Of a stretch of 64,000 nt of DNA, positions 1-7,607 are shown piece by piece. The notes under the pieces are model-generated. The model was not told the DNA's origin. It made no database searches and saw only the letters and a program-made list of their open reading frames with translations. The stretch is taken from assembly GCA_900315165.1 (NCBI GenBank), contig OMXZ01000008.1, positions 16,457-80,456 of the forward strand, read 5' to 3'. The position numbers and the translations under genes are program-made. The first letter of the stretch is position 1. Every line of letters starts with the position of its first letter. Source of the stretch: an uncultured Actinomycetes bacterium. GTDB taxonomy: Bacteria; Actinomycetota; Coriobacteriia; Coriobacteriales; Atopobiaceae.

Positions 1-819
1 CATGAGCTCCGTGTCCTCATGCAAAAGGTCGAGCAGATCGCCCGCGAGCGGGAAGTAGCCGTTGCCGTGGACGTTCTGCAGCTTGTAAGGGAGGCCGAGC
101 TCGTCGGTGCCCTGAGGGCAGGTAGCGAGGAACTGGTGCTCCGCGCCTGCGGCATCGGTCAGGACGATGCGGTCGGGGCACTCCCACATGTAGCCGAAGG
201 GTTCGGCGGCCGTGTTGGTGACGGAACCCTCGAGCGCCCAATGCACGCCGTCGTCGGAGCCGTAGCAGATGACCGAGCCGCGCGAGTCCTTGCGTGTGCG
301 GGCGCCCAGCAGCATGTGGAGCCTGCCTTCCTGGCGCCAGACCTTGGGGTCGCGGACGTGGTTGGAGCAGTAGGAGGGATAGTCGGCGTTGGAGACGACG
401 ACCTCCTTGGGGCCGAGGTTGATGCCGTTGTAGGAACGCATACGGGTTTGGTTGGCCAGGCGGCCGTCGTAGGTGCCGTCGCCCGCGGGCCAGCGGATGT
501 TGCCCGTGTAGTAGTACCAGACCTCGCCGCCGTGCGGAGCCTCGTCGGGGCCGGCGATGTAGGCGCCGCCGGAGTAGGAGCCGTCGCGGTCGCTTGCGGC
601 GTCGGGCATCACATGGCAGCCGAGGAAGACCCAGTTCACGAGGTCGCGGCTTACGAAGTGGCCCCAGCCATGTGGGCTGTCGTAGTTGCCGGGGTACTCG
701 GGCGCGTTCTGGCAGCATACGTGGTAGGTGCCGCGGAACTGGCAGAGGCCGTTGGGGTCGCTGATCGAGCCGTTGTGCGGGGCGAGGTGTAGCTTGGGGC
801 GCCAGGAATCGTTGCTCAT
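1..819 (-). CDS. GH32 sucrose-6-phosphate hydrolase / beta-fructosidase, 3' part cut by window edge
   Basis: Glycoside hydrolase family 32 enzyme, expected to cleave sucrose, sucrose-6-phosphate or fructans in the cytoplasm. The 273 visible codons hold the family landmarks: SDPNG near residue 20 (nucleophile Asp of the WMNDPNG box), RDPKVW (transition-state Asp) and ECPDRI (acid/base Glu). No signal peptide is visible. I chose the ATG at 819 because AAGGGAAAGGA precedes it; the longer open frames crossing this region are in other frames. The C-terminal beta-sandwich lies beyond base 1. Family call is firm; the exact substrate cannot be set from this fragment. Confidence 0.9.
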   Translation of the reverse strand, partial: MSNDSWRPKLHLAPHNGSISDPNGLCQFRGTYHVCCQNAPEYPGNYDSPHGWGHFVSRDLVNWVFLGCHVMPDAASDRDGSYSGGAYIAGPDEAPHGGEVWYYYTGNIRWPAGDGTYDGRLANQTRMRSYNGINLGPKEVVVSNADYPSYCSNHVRDPKVWRQEGRLHMLLGARTRKDSRGSVICYGSDDGVHWALEGSVTNTAAEPFGYMWECPDRIVLTDAAGAEHQFLATCPQGTDELGLPYKLQNVHGNGYFPLAGDLLDLLHEDTELM

Positions 820-871
820 GGGGGTCCTTTCCCTTGGCCGCGCGGGGGGAGGCGTGCGGCATGGTTGCCTT

Positions 872-894
872 TTCTCATCGTATGCGAGAACGAT
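872..894. promoter_or_regulatory. Candidate operator upstream of the GH32 gene
   Basis: Two interleaved inverted repeats occur here: TTCTC-N9-GAGAA (872-890) and ATCGT-N8-ACGAT (877-894). They sit about 55-75 bp upstream of the GH32 start. Sucrose genes are often controlled by LacI-type repressors that bind such palindromes, but no adjacent LacI gene is visible, so the regulator is unknown. Confidence 0.3.
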
Positions 895-1101
895 TCCACA
901 TCATGCTACGCCGCGGTGAGCGGCGCGAATGCGTGGTGAGCGGCGGCGAGGGTTTGCGGGGGCTCCTTGGCCCTCTGTCGCCCTCCGGCTTGACGTATCA
1001 ACCCCGTACATTCGAACAAGATATGAAGAGTATGTGAGCAAGAAAAAAAGTCCCGATTCAGGTGGCTACCGAGCCGCGAAAAACCACCTTCCCCGCGCGG
1101 T

Positions 1102-1120
1102 ATCAAAGCTGTCCTTTGAT
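1102..1120. promoter_or_regulatory. 7-5-7 inverted repeat, candidate operator
   Basis: ATCAAAG-ctgtc-CTTTGAT is a perfect 7-bp inverted repeat with a 5-bp spacer. It lies 127 bp upstream of the Ogt-like gene and about 280 bp upstream of the GH32 start. The form suits a dimeric regulator; which gene it serves is unknown. Confidence 0.25.
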
Positions 1121-1246
1121 GAAAACTGTGCCAGTTACCTGCTAGTTTGATGGCAGATTTGTGCAAGTCGCCGCAAAATTCCCAGCCGCCTCAGCCTCGG
1201 GCGGCCCTATGCTTCGTCCACTGCGATAGACGGCGGAAGGAGCGTT

Positions 1247-2356
1247 ATGGGTTATCAGGAAAGCATGATTCCGATCGGCTGCCTCGCTGAGGCTGAGGGC
1301 ATCAAGGACGGTATCGAATCATACCGTCGCGTGCATGGGTGCGGGCTGTTCTACTACTGCGCGGCGAGCGAACGGTACACCGGTCAGCTCTATGCCTGTG
1401 TGGGTGGGGATCGCTACCCCTATCAGTCGATGCCGGGCCCCTTCCCCATGATCTATCTCGATGACATCCTCGGCTGGGACGGCGAGCAGGCCTATGGCGA
1501 CCATTTCGATGACTTGTCGCAGGCCGATGTGTTGGCCGATGTGCCCATGCATCTAGAGGAAATGTTCCTCGCCCGGTCGAACATGATTGAGTACCTTCGC
1601 TCAGTCGACCGGGAGATGGAGGCCGACTCTCGAGAGCGCAATGTTCCCCGTGCCCCCGACTACGAAGGCGAGTTGGAGGGAGGGGAATATCGGTGCTCAG
1701 CATATTCCGACCTTATCGAGACGCCGCTCGGATATTTTGTTGCGGTTGGCGATGGCTCGAGCCTCTGTGGCCTGAAGATGCAAGACGCAGACCGGCTTTA
1801 TGATTTCAACGCCACGCTTGCGCCGGTCCCTAAAGGCTGTCACGGCTGGTTCCCTGATCCAGATGCGGAGCCCTTTCCCCAGCTGCGCAAATGGCTGGAC
1901 GAATACTTTCTCGATGAGCGGCCAGAACCGGCCGAGGTGCCGATTGACCCTTTCGGAACCGATGCGAAGCGCGCGATCTTCTCAGCGATTTGCGAGATTC
2001 CCTATGGGGAGCTGGCGACCTATAGCGAGATTGCGAAGGCGGCGACCGCTGCCCGGGGCAAGCGTGTGTCGCCAGCGGTCGTGCATACCGTCGCGCAGCA
2101 CAATCCCCTGCCCATCCTGATTCCGAGCCATCGTGTGATTTCTGCGGCGGGTCAGATCACGGAGGTCCAGGGCTCCGCGTCCATGACCGCCTGGCTGCTC
2201 GGGCATGAGAAGGCGGACCTGACGCGCGTCAGGCTCCCGTACCGTCTGCAGATGCCGGAGCATCCTGTCTATGACATCTATCGTTTTGGAAAGCATGATC
2301 TGCCCGAGGTCCTGCGGCAGGTCAAGGGGACGTTCGGCCTCGATGATGCCGCGTAG
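1247..2356 (+). CDS. Ogt/MGMT-like protein with Cys-to-Ser active site and extra N-terminal domain
   Basis: 369 residues. Roughly residues 155-240 resemble the N-terminal beta domain of Ogt/Ada-type alkyltransferases and 240-335 the methylguanine-methyltransferase fold (EIPYGELATYSEIA helix-turn-helix region, HNPLPILIPSHRV active-site loop). The invariant PCHR nucleophile reads PSHR with Ser294 (AGC, one base from TGC), and the Arg finger of the R-A-V-G segment is Pro. It should therefore not accept alkyl groups by the usual chemistry, and may be an alkyl-lesion-binding (ATL-like) or repurposed protein. The first ~150 residues match nothing I recognise. Start chosen from GGAAGGAGCGTT before the ATG. 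Confidence 0.75.
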   Translation: MGYQESMIPIGCLAEAEGIKDGIESYRRVHGCGLFYYCAASERYTGQLYACVGGDRYPYQSMPGPFPMIYLDDILGWDGEQAYGDHFDDLSQADVLADVPMHLEEMFLARSNMIEYLRSVDREMEADSRERNVPRAPDYEGELEGGEYRCSAYSDLIETPLGYFVAVGDGSSLCGLKMQDADRLYDFNATLAPVPKGCHGWFPDPDAEPFPQLRKWLDEYFLDERPEPAEVPIDPFGTDAKRAIFSAICEIPYGELATYSEIAKAATAARGKRVSPAVVHTVAQHNPLPILIPSHRVISAAGQITEVQGSASMTAWLLGHEKADLTRVRLPYRLQMPEHPVYDIYRFGKHDLPEVLRQVKGTFGLDDAA

Positions 2357-2373
2357 AGATGAGCATTCCTCGC

Positions 2374-3786
2374 CTAATCCTGCCCCGTGCCGCCGTCAGT
2401 TGCCTCGGTGTCATCCACGGCGGTGCCGTCATCGGATGGCGCATACAGCTCCTGGGCCTTGTCGCGCAGGTCCGTGAGGAACTCGACGGTCTTGGGGTCG
2501 GCATTCTTCTTGATGAGCTCCTTGGCGCCCGTCTCCATTTTGGTCATGGCGGTGGTCACGGCCTCGTTCACGGCTTTGGCGACGGGGGCAAGGGCGGCGG
2601 CGGTGCTGGCGGTGGCGTCGGATGCGGCGCCGCGCATGGCTCCGCCCATGGCACCCCAGATGAAGTTGTACATAGTGGTGCGGTCGTCCTCGTCGAGCGA
2701 GTTGATGGAGTCGGTGACGGCGCGCAGGCCGGCCGCGCCGGACCCCATCATGTCCGAGACGGTGTGAAGTTCATGGTCGAGGCAGGCTTGGTAGAGCTCG
2801 CCGATGAACTTCTCGCGGCCGGGAAGGTCGCGGCTCGCGAGCAGGTCATTGAAGGCCTGGTTCACATTGACGCTGCCCGCCCGCTGCTCGCTGCCGCGGA
2901 CGATGGACCCGCGCATGACCTGCCAGTCGACCTCGCTATGCTCCATCACGCCGCTGCCCGCGGACTTGATGATCACAGGCTCGAGCGCATGCTCCATGAT
3001 GGCGCCGACCACGCTGTATTCGGGGGTGAAGAGGTGGGTGCGGCTGAGGAGACGATCGAAGGACGAGAGGGGGACGACCTGGTCCTCGAAACCGGGGGAG
3101 TCATTGCACCACACATCGATGATGCGGCTGTCGAGCTCCGGAGCCATGACCGCGGCATAGGCCGCGAGGTTGCCGCCCTTGGAATGCCCACCGATGCGCA
3201 GGGGGCCCACGGTCTTGGCCGCGACCCGCCTCAGATAGCGCAGCGCGTGCTCTTGCGAGGGGATGATGCGATAGCTGATTTCGCAGTCCTCGACCCAGCC
3301 GACGATCGAGTCGTCGGTGCCGCGGAAGCTCACATAGGTCGTCCCATCGGGAAGGAGGACCGTGATGGCCGCGAACTGCTCATGGGTGTCCTCGTCGAGG
3401 ACGCTCTCGTAATAGCCGACCCGGGCGTCGCGGTAGCGCTTGCCGGAGGTGGCCAGGTAGTCGAGCAGGTCGTTGGTGCGCTCGGAGATCAGCGGGCCGT
3501 TGTCGGGGAGCTGGACGCCGGGCGTGGCGATTGCCTCGCCGATGCGCATGAGCTCCGCCTGGCGCTTCTCAGTGTCGGAGGGTGCGTCGAGGCCATGGGC
3601 TGCCAGGAAGCGGGCCTGGGCCTCATAGGTCGCCATCATGTCGTCGGGGCCGATTGCCCCGTCGAGCTTCATATAGCTGAGCTGGGCAAGAACGAGGTTG
3701 TCCACCTCGCTGAAGGGGACGGTCTGGAAATCGAAGTCGCCGTACCAGTCCAGATAGTCGAAGAGGTTTGCCACGCCATGCTCCAA
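2374..3786 (-). CDS. DUF2974 (Mbeg1-like) alpha/beta hydrolase
   Basis: 470 residues. The GGHSKGGNLAAYAA segment is the nucleophile elbow of DUF2974 lipase-like proteins (GHSKGGN form), and the N-terminus FDYLDWYGDFDF is typical of this family in Firmicutes and Actinobacteria. The Ala-rich C-terminal third (TAAALAPVAKAV) looks helical. No signal peptide. It follows the HdeD-like gene by 28 bp on the same strand and is probably cotranscribed. An alternative GTG start at 3774 also has GGAG at good spacing. Substrate unknown; probably lipid or ester hydrolysis. Confidence 0.8.
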   Translation of the reverse strand: MEHGVANLFDYLDWYGDFDFQTVPFSEVDNLVLAQLSYMKLDGAIGPDDMMATYEAQARFLAAHGLDAPSDTEKRQAELMRIGEAIATPGVQLPDNGPLISERTNDLLDYLATSGKRYRDARVGYYESVLDEDTHEQFAAITVLLPDGTTYVSFRGTDDSIVGWVEDCEISYRIIPSQEHALRYLRRVAAKTVGPLRIGGHSKGGNLAAYAAVMAPELDSRIIDVWCNDSPGFEDQVVPLSSFDRLLSRTHLFTPEYSVVGAIMEHALEPVIIKSAGSGVMEHSEVDWQVMRGSIVRGSEQRAGSVNVNQAFNDLLASRDLPGREKFIGELYQACLDHELHTVSDMMGSGAAGLRAVTDSINSLDEDDRTTMYNFIWGAMGGAMRGAASDATASTAAALAPVAKAVNEAVTTAMTKMETGAKELIKKNADPKTVEFLTDLRDKAQELYAPSDDGTAVDDTEATDGGTGQD

Positions 3787-3814
3787 TCAGATGCGCCGGG
3801 ACAGGGCCATGGTC

Positions 3815-4333
3815 CTATGCCGTGAGAGCGTGCCAGATGGTGCTGGCGCCGTTGAAGACGAGGATGACGCCCGCAACGGTGCCCACGACGCTGACCAGGG
3901 TGAAAGGAGAGCAGATAAGGAGGATGCCGCAGGCGATCTGAAGCGCGGAGACGACCATCTGAGCGGTGCCGCCCACGATGTTTGCCGCATGCATGGCGCT
4001 TGCCGCGCTCATGGCCGTGATACCGCTGACGACCACGAAGATGCCCAGGATCACGATGAGCCAACTGACGAAGAAGCCGGGCATGTAGTTCAGGAGCATG
4101 CCGAAGAGCACCGCCACGATGCCCATGTACATATCGAGACCGGCGGTGATGGGGCCGGGGCTCTTCCAGGCACCGATGATGCCGACGATGCCGCCGATGA
4201 TGGAGACCCAGCCGATGATTTTGACGATGCTCACGGTGACCCCAGTCGGGTTGCCGAAGAAGATACAGCCGAGCACGATCGAAGCGATGCCCGTGAGGAT
4301 GAGGGTGAGTTTGCTTTGCTTTGCTTCTTGCAT
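3815..4333 (-). CDS. HdeD-like DUF308 membrane protein
   Basis: 172 residues, almost entirely hydrophobic, with about six predicted membrane helices in three pairs (first near residues 8-27 and 35-58). This repeat-pair layout is typical of DUF308/HdeD proteins, which in E. coli are linked to acid-stress resistance; the molecular role is unknown. ATG at 4333 is preceded by AGGGAG. It is the first gene of a likely two-gene unit with the DUF2974 hydrolase. Confidence 0.8.
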   Translation of the reverse strand: MQEAKQSKLTLILTGIASIVLGCIFFGNPTGVTVSIVKIIGWVSIIGGIVGIIGAWKSPGPITAGLDMYMGIVAVLFGMLLNYMPGFFVSWLIVILGIFVVVSGITAMSAASAMHAANIVGGTAQMVVSALQIACGILLICSPFTLVSVVGTVAGVILVFNGASTIWHALTA

Positions 4334-4432
4334 GACGTTCTCCCTAGGTCGCGACGGCGCTTTGCCGTCCTGCCTGCAAGGTACCCGACGCCTGGACTTT
4401 CTAAACGAAAAGGCGGTTCAGAGTGACATTAA

Positions 4433-4458
4433 GGGATGACATTGGGGGACGTTTCCCT
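4433..4458 (+). repeat. Left arm of a 26-bp palindromic (REP-like) repeat flanking the IS
   Basis: Bases 4433-4458 are the exact reverse complement of 6051-6076, around a core of GGGGGACGTTTCCC. Similarity continues outward on both sides (GTGACATT at 4423-4430 against AATGTCAC at 6078-6085, with a one-base offset). The two arms would form one large hairpin if the IS between them were absent. Confidence 0.8.
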
Positions 4459-4470
4459 CATATGACCGAC

Positions 4471-4825
4471 CCCCTGTCAAGCAAAAGATAAGACTGCCCA
4501 GGCCCCCGCGTCGGGGAGCCCGGGCAGCCGTCTTTCGCCCGCCGCCGGACGGGACCGCCACGACGTGTCCTTCGAACGTCAGGCTCTGTGAACAGTCTCA
4601 TATCCGCGTGTCGCCGCCCCTCGCGGGGCTTGGTTGCCGCAAGTAGATGCCTTCGGCCGGGCCGGAGCCGCGGGTCGACCGGCAGGTCGTCCGGTTCTAT
4701 TGCCGCGCGCGCCCCGCAAGGGGTGTGCAAGGGAAGTTCCGCGGGTCGCGCCCCAGGCGCCATCGGCGTCCCGTCGGGCGGCGGGCTATGTCCTGCGCGC
4801 CCCGTCGGGCGCGCGGGTCACCTGG
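4471..4825 (-). ncRNA. Candidate guide (bridge/seek) RNA region of the IS
   Basis: 355 bp without a gene between the transposase stop and the proposed element end. IS1111-group elements encode their target-specifying RNA in this position. The stretch is rich in strong hairpins, e.g. CTGCCC...GGGCAG at about 4494-4527 with a T-rich run after it on the minus strand, and GCGCGCC...GGGCGCGC near 4796-4817. RNA ends and guide loops cannot be set by eye. Confidence 0.35.
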
Positions 4826-5914
4826 TCATCGGCCCATGGTCGCCACGTAGTAGACCCACTCGGCGAGCTCGCGGGCCACGGCGACCTTGGCCTTGTTGGC
4901 CGGCACGCCGCGCCGGCCGAGCGCGGCCCTGCGGGCGCGCAGGCGCTCCGAGCAGCGCAGCGCCTTGTCTGCCACGGCCCCCGGCACCCCCTCCGGCGCC
5001 CGGGCGGGCGGCCGCGGGGAGCGGGGGCCGATCCCGGAGGCGGCCTCCACGAGCAGGCGCCTCAGGTTGGCGTTGCCGCGCTTGTCGATCCCGCCGCGGC
5101 GCGTGCGCGAGCCGGTGGAGCGCTCCGACGGCGTGAGGCCCAGCCAGCTCGCGAAGGCCCGGCCGCTGCGGAAGCGCGAGAAGTCGTAGACCTCGCAGAC
5201 GAGGGACATCGCCGTGACCCTGCCCACCCTGGGCAGGCACTCGAGCGCGGCGACGGCCGCGGACAGCCCCGGGTCGGCGGCCACGAGCCGCCCCATCTCG
5301 GCCTCTATGGCCGAGAGCCTCCCGAGCTGGCGCTCCTCCTCGCGGCAGAGGTCCCTGAGCACGTAGGTGTCCGCCGGGCAGGCCATCTCGTGGGTCCGGC
5401 ACCAGCCGCGGAAGGCCTTGGTCCACCTCTTCTTCGTCAGCGTGTAGCGCGTGCCCGTGAGCAGCAGGAACGACGCCACCCTCTGCCTGGAGGCCCTGAG
5501 CTGGGCGGCCGCCTGGCCCCTGAGGGCCGACAGGTGCCTGAGGGCCTCCTCGGCCTCCGTGGGCACCCTCACCGGCCTCACCGCGCCGGACGCCAGGCAC
5601 CTCGCCAGCCACTCGGCGTCGATCCTGTCCGTCTTCATCGCGTCCGTGCGCCTGGGCAGCTTCGAGGTCGCGGCCACCGTGCAGGGCCAGCCGGCCGCCA
5701 CGAGGGCCCTGGCCAGCACGAAGCCGGTCGGCCCGGCCTCGTAGACGCACATGGCGCCCTCCGGGGACCCCACGGCCCCCGCCAGCCACTCCGCGAGGTC
5801 GCCCGGGTCGGCGCCGAGCGTCGCCCTCCTCACCTCGCCGGTCTCCGTGTCGAGCGCGCAGACCTCGTTCTTGCGCGAGTGCGTGTCGATCCCTATGCAT
5901 GTGCGATACTTCAT
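4826..5914 (-). CDS. IS110-family DEDD transposase
   Basis: 362 residues. The N-terminal RuvC-like DEDD domain shows GIDTHSRKNEV (first Asp, residue ~10), YEAGPTG (Glu) and TDRIDAEWLA (Asp pair). The C-terminal Transposase_20 region has LPRVGRVTAMSL and ASWLGLTPSERSTG, followed by the family's GNANLRRLLVEAA segment with the conserved Ser-containing motif nearby. Full length for the family and intact, so probably active or recently active. This family moves by RNA-guided recombination rather than DDE transposition. The ATG at 5914 is preceded by a GGGAGG-type site. Confidence 0.93.
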   Translation of the reverse strand: MKYRTCIGIDTHSRKNEVCALDTETGEVRRATLGADPGDLAEWLAGAVGSPEGAMCVYEAGPTGFVLARALVAAGWPCTVAATSKLPRRTDAMKTDRIDAEWLARCLASGAVRPVRVPTEAEEALRHLSALRGQAAAQLRASRQRVASFLLLTGTRYTLTKKRWTKAFRGWCRTHEMACPADTYVLRDLCREEERQLGRLSAIEAEMGRLVAADPGLSAAVAALECLPRVGRVTAMSLVCEVYDFSRFRSGRAFASWLGLTPSERSTGSRTRRGGIDKRGNANLRRLLVEAASGIGPRSPRPPARAPEGVPGAVADKALRCSERLRARRAALGRRGVPANKAKVAVARELAEWVYYVATMGR

Positions 5915-6050
5915 CCGGGGGCCTCCCGTCCCTGCGTGTGGCTCTTGGCCACGTCCGTCTGTGACGAGAGGATTGTCGCCTAACCCACGGCCGGCAGGAG
6001 GGGGGCTCCCGACCCCGCTCGTCGGTCATATCTTCTAATGTCATGACAGA

Positions 6051-6076
6051 AGGGAAACGTCCCCCAATGTCATCCC
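6051..6076 (-). repeat. Right arm of the 26-bp palindromic (REP-like) repeat
   Basis: Exact reverse complement of 4433-4458. Between the proposed IS end (6031) and this arm lie 19 bp including the palindrome TGTCATGACA, presumably the original loop of the target hairpin. Confidence 0.8.
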
Positions 6077-6143
6077 CAATGTCACGAATGGTTACCATAT
6101 CGACAACAGAACGCTCTCTAGGGATGATGAGGCGGACCTTAAC

Positions 6144-7607
6144 ATGGAATTTGCCGAGTGGGTATGCGAACTGTCGCAGCGGACCAACCGCTCGCTCGCC
6201 GGTGCGCGCGTCTATGTGCCCGATGGGGCGCAGTGCGATACGGTCTGTGCGCAAGGCGGGACGGATCTACTGCTGCGGCTGCGAGCATGGGGTCTTGTGC
6301 CTACGGGCGAACGTGAAGGCGCCGACTTCGTCTGGGGTGAGCTGCCCGAAGAGGCCGACTTGTCGGGCGCCTTGCTGATGGATCGGGCCGCCGCACATAT
6401 GCCTGTCTCGACGGGGCTTGCGCGCGAACTGGGCGAGACGGGGCTTCTTGATGGCGTCCGCATCGGCATCTGTCTGGTCCTCGAACCCAAGACGAGCGTG
6501 CTGGTGCAGCTCCTGCATGACGTGGGCGCCGAGGTCGGCGTCTTCGCGCCCGCAGCAGAGGTGGACCAGCGGGTGGCCGACGATCTGCGCCGCCGCGGTT
6601 TCACCGTCGAGGCGGATGCTAGCTGGGACGCGACGGCCGACCATGACGGGGCTCTGCGTCTGCTCGATGAGTTGCGGCCTGATTTGATCATCGACGATGG
6701 CGCGAGCTTCGCCCGGCTGGCGGTGCTCGAACGGCCGGAGCTTGCTGCGGCGTTGGGCGGCGTAGCCGAGGAGACGACCTCAGGCGTGCGCGCCTTCGTT
6801 GCCATGGACGAGGCGGACGCGTTGCCCTGGCCTGTGGTGGCCGTGAACGACTCACGGCTCAAGACCCGCTTCGACAACCGCCATGGCACGGGGGAGACCT
6901 GCGTGACGACCATGCAGCGCCTGCTCGGACCAACGTGTTTCGACGGGGCGCGCGTGACCGTGGTCGGCTATGGGCCGGTGGGTGAGGGCTTCGCCCTGCG
7001 CGCCCGGGCGCTGGGCGCGGAGGTCACGGTCTGCGACGCCGATCCGACGCGGGCGCTAGAGGCGGCATTCGCGGGCTTCGCGGCACGCGACCTGACGGAC
7101 GCCCTCGCCGATGCTGATATCGTGGTGTCTGCGACGGGCATCCGCCATACGCTGACGGTTGACCACCTGCGTTGCATGCGCAAGAACGCCACGCTTGCGG
7201 TGATTGGCGGCATTGCCAACGAGATCGCGCTTGACGAGCTTCCGCCCCTTGCCCCGACGCGGCAAGACGGAATCGATCTTCTCACCGTGCCGGGCGGACC
7301 GACACTGTGCCTGCTTGCAGGGGGCGACGGTGTCAACTATACGGCGGGTGGCGGCAACCCGATTGAGGTCATGGACCTGAGCTTCGCCGTGCAGCTCTCG
7401 GCGGTCGAGCATCTGCTTCGTCATCGCGGACAGCTGCCGCATCACGTCCTGCGTCTGGACGCCGAGGTTGATGACCGTATCGCCCGCCGCGCGTTGGGCG
7501 TGCGCGGGTATGCGGCAAGCACGGTGTCGGGGGACACGAGCCCCACGATCTCGGACTGGAAGCTCACACGGTTTGCCGACGAGGCACAGGGAGGTCGCCA
7601 TGTCTGA
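6144..7607 (+). CDS. Divergent S-adenosylhomocysteine hydrolase-like NAD-binding protein
   Basis: 487 residues. The second half follows adenosylhomocysteinase: DLIIDDGASF, GVAEETTSGV, RLKTRFDNRHGTGET (Lys/Asp-Asn pair) and the Rossmann loop GYGPVGEG at 275-282. Two catalytic His are absent compared with the canonical AhcY at 27799-29055: IHLEAKT reads LVLEPKT, and the AGHFDCEVD segment reads GGIANEIALD. The first ~115 residues are family-atypical. It overlaps the next amidohydrolase gene by 8 bp, so the two are translationally coupled. A related but altered reaction on a nucleoside thioether, or a non-hydrolytic NAD function, is likely; the substrate is unknown. Confidence 0.75.
   Translation: MEFAEWVCELSQRTNRSLAGARVYVPDGAQCDTVCAQGGTDLLLRLRAWGLVPTGEREGADFVWGELPEEADLSGALLMDRAAAHMPVSTGLARELGETGLLDGVRIGICLVLEPKTSVLVQLLHDVGAEVGVFAPAAEVDQRVADDLRRRGFTVEADASWDATADHDGALRLLDELRPDLIIDDGASFARLAVLERPELAAALGGVAEETTSGVRAFVAMDEADALPWPVVAVNDSRLKTRFDNRHGTGETCVTTMQRLLGPTCFDGARVTVVGYGPVGEGFALRARALGAEVTVCDADPTRALEAAFAGFAARDLTDALADADIVVSATGIRHTLTVDHLRCMRKNATLAVIGGIANEIALDELPPLAPTRQDGIDLLTVPGGPTLCLLAGGDGVNYTAGGGNPIEVMDLSFAVQLSAVEHLLRHRGQLPHHVLRLDAEVDDRIARRALGVRGYAASTVSGDTSPTISDWKLTRFADEAQGGRHV

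Larger units (their letters stand above)
820..1246. other. 427-bp intergenic region, control region of the GH32 gene and the Ogt-like gene
   Basis: No credible coding sequence. It separates the minus-strand GH32 gene from the plus-strand gene at 1247, so it should hold promoters for both. Visible structure: overlapping inverted repeats at 872-894, a 7-5-7 inverted repeat at 1102-1120, a weak hairpin GGTGG/CCACC around 1070-1088, and AGGAG just before 1247. I see no confident -35/-10 pair. Confidence 0.5.
4460..6031 (-). mobile_element. IS110/IS1111-type insertion sequence
   Basis: About 1.57 kb containing one DEDD transposase gene on the minus strand. Proposed ends are the 11-bp perfect inverted repeat ATATGACCGAC (4460-4470) / GTCGGTCATAT (6021-6031). 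About 106 bp precede the transposase start and about 355 bp follow its stop; short (sub)terminal inverted repeats plus a long 3' non-coding stretch fit the IS1111 subgroup. Exact ends are inferred, since this family leaves no reliable target duplication. Flanks are the arms of a REP-like palindrome. Confidence 0.75.

Noticed and set aside
19..862. Long open frames on both strands other than the GH32 frame
   Set aside because: Only the minus-strand frame starting at 819 has a ribosome binding site and the GH32 motifs.
4634..5983. A 449-codon plus-strand frame across the IS
   Set aside because: Antisense of the DEDD transposase; Arg/Gly/Ala-rich translation without motifs.
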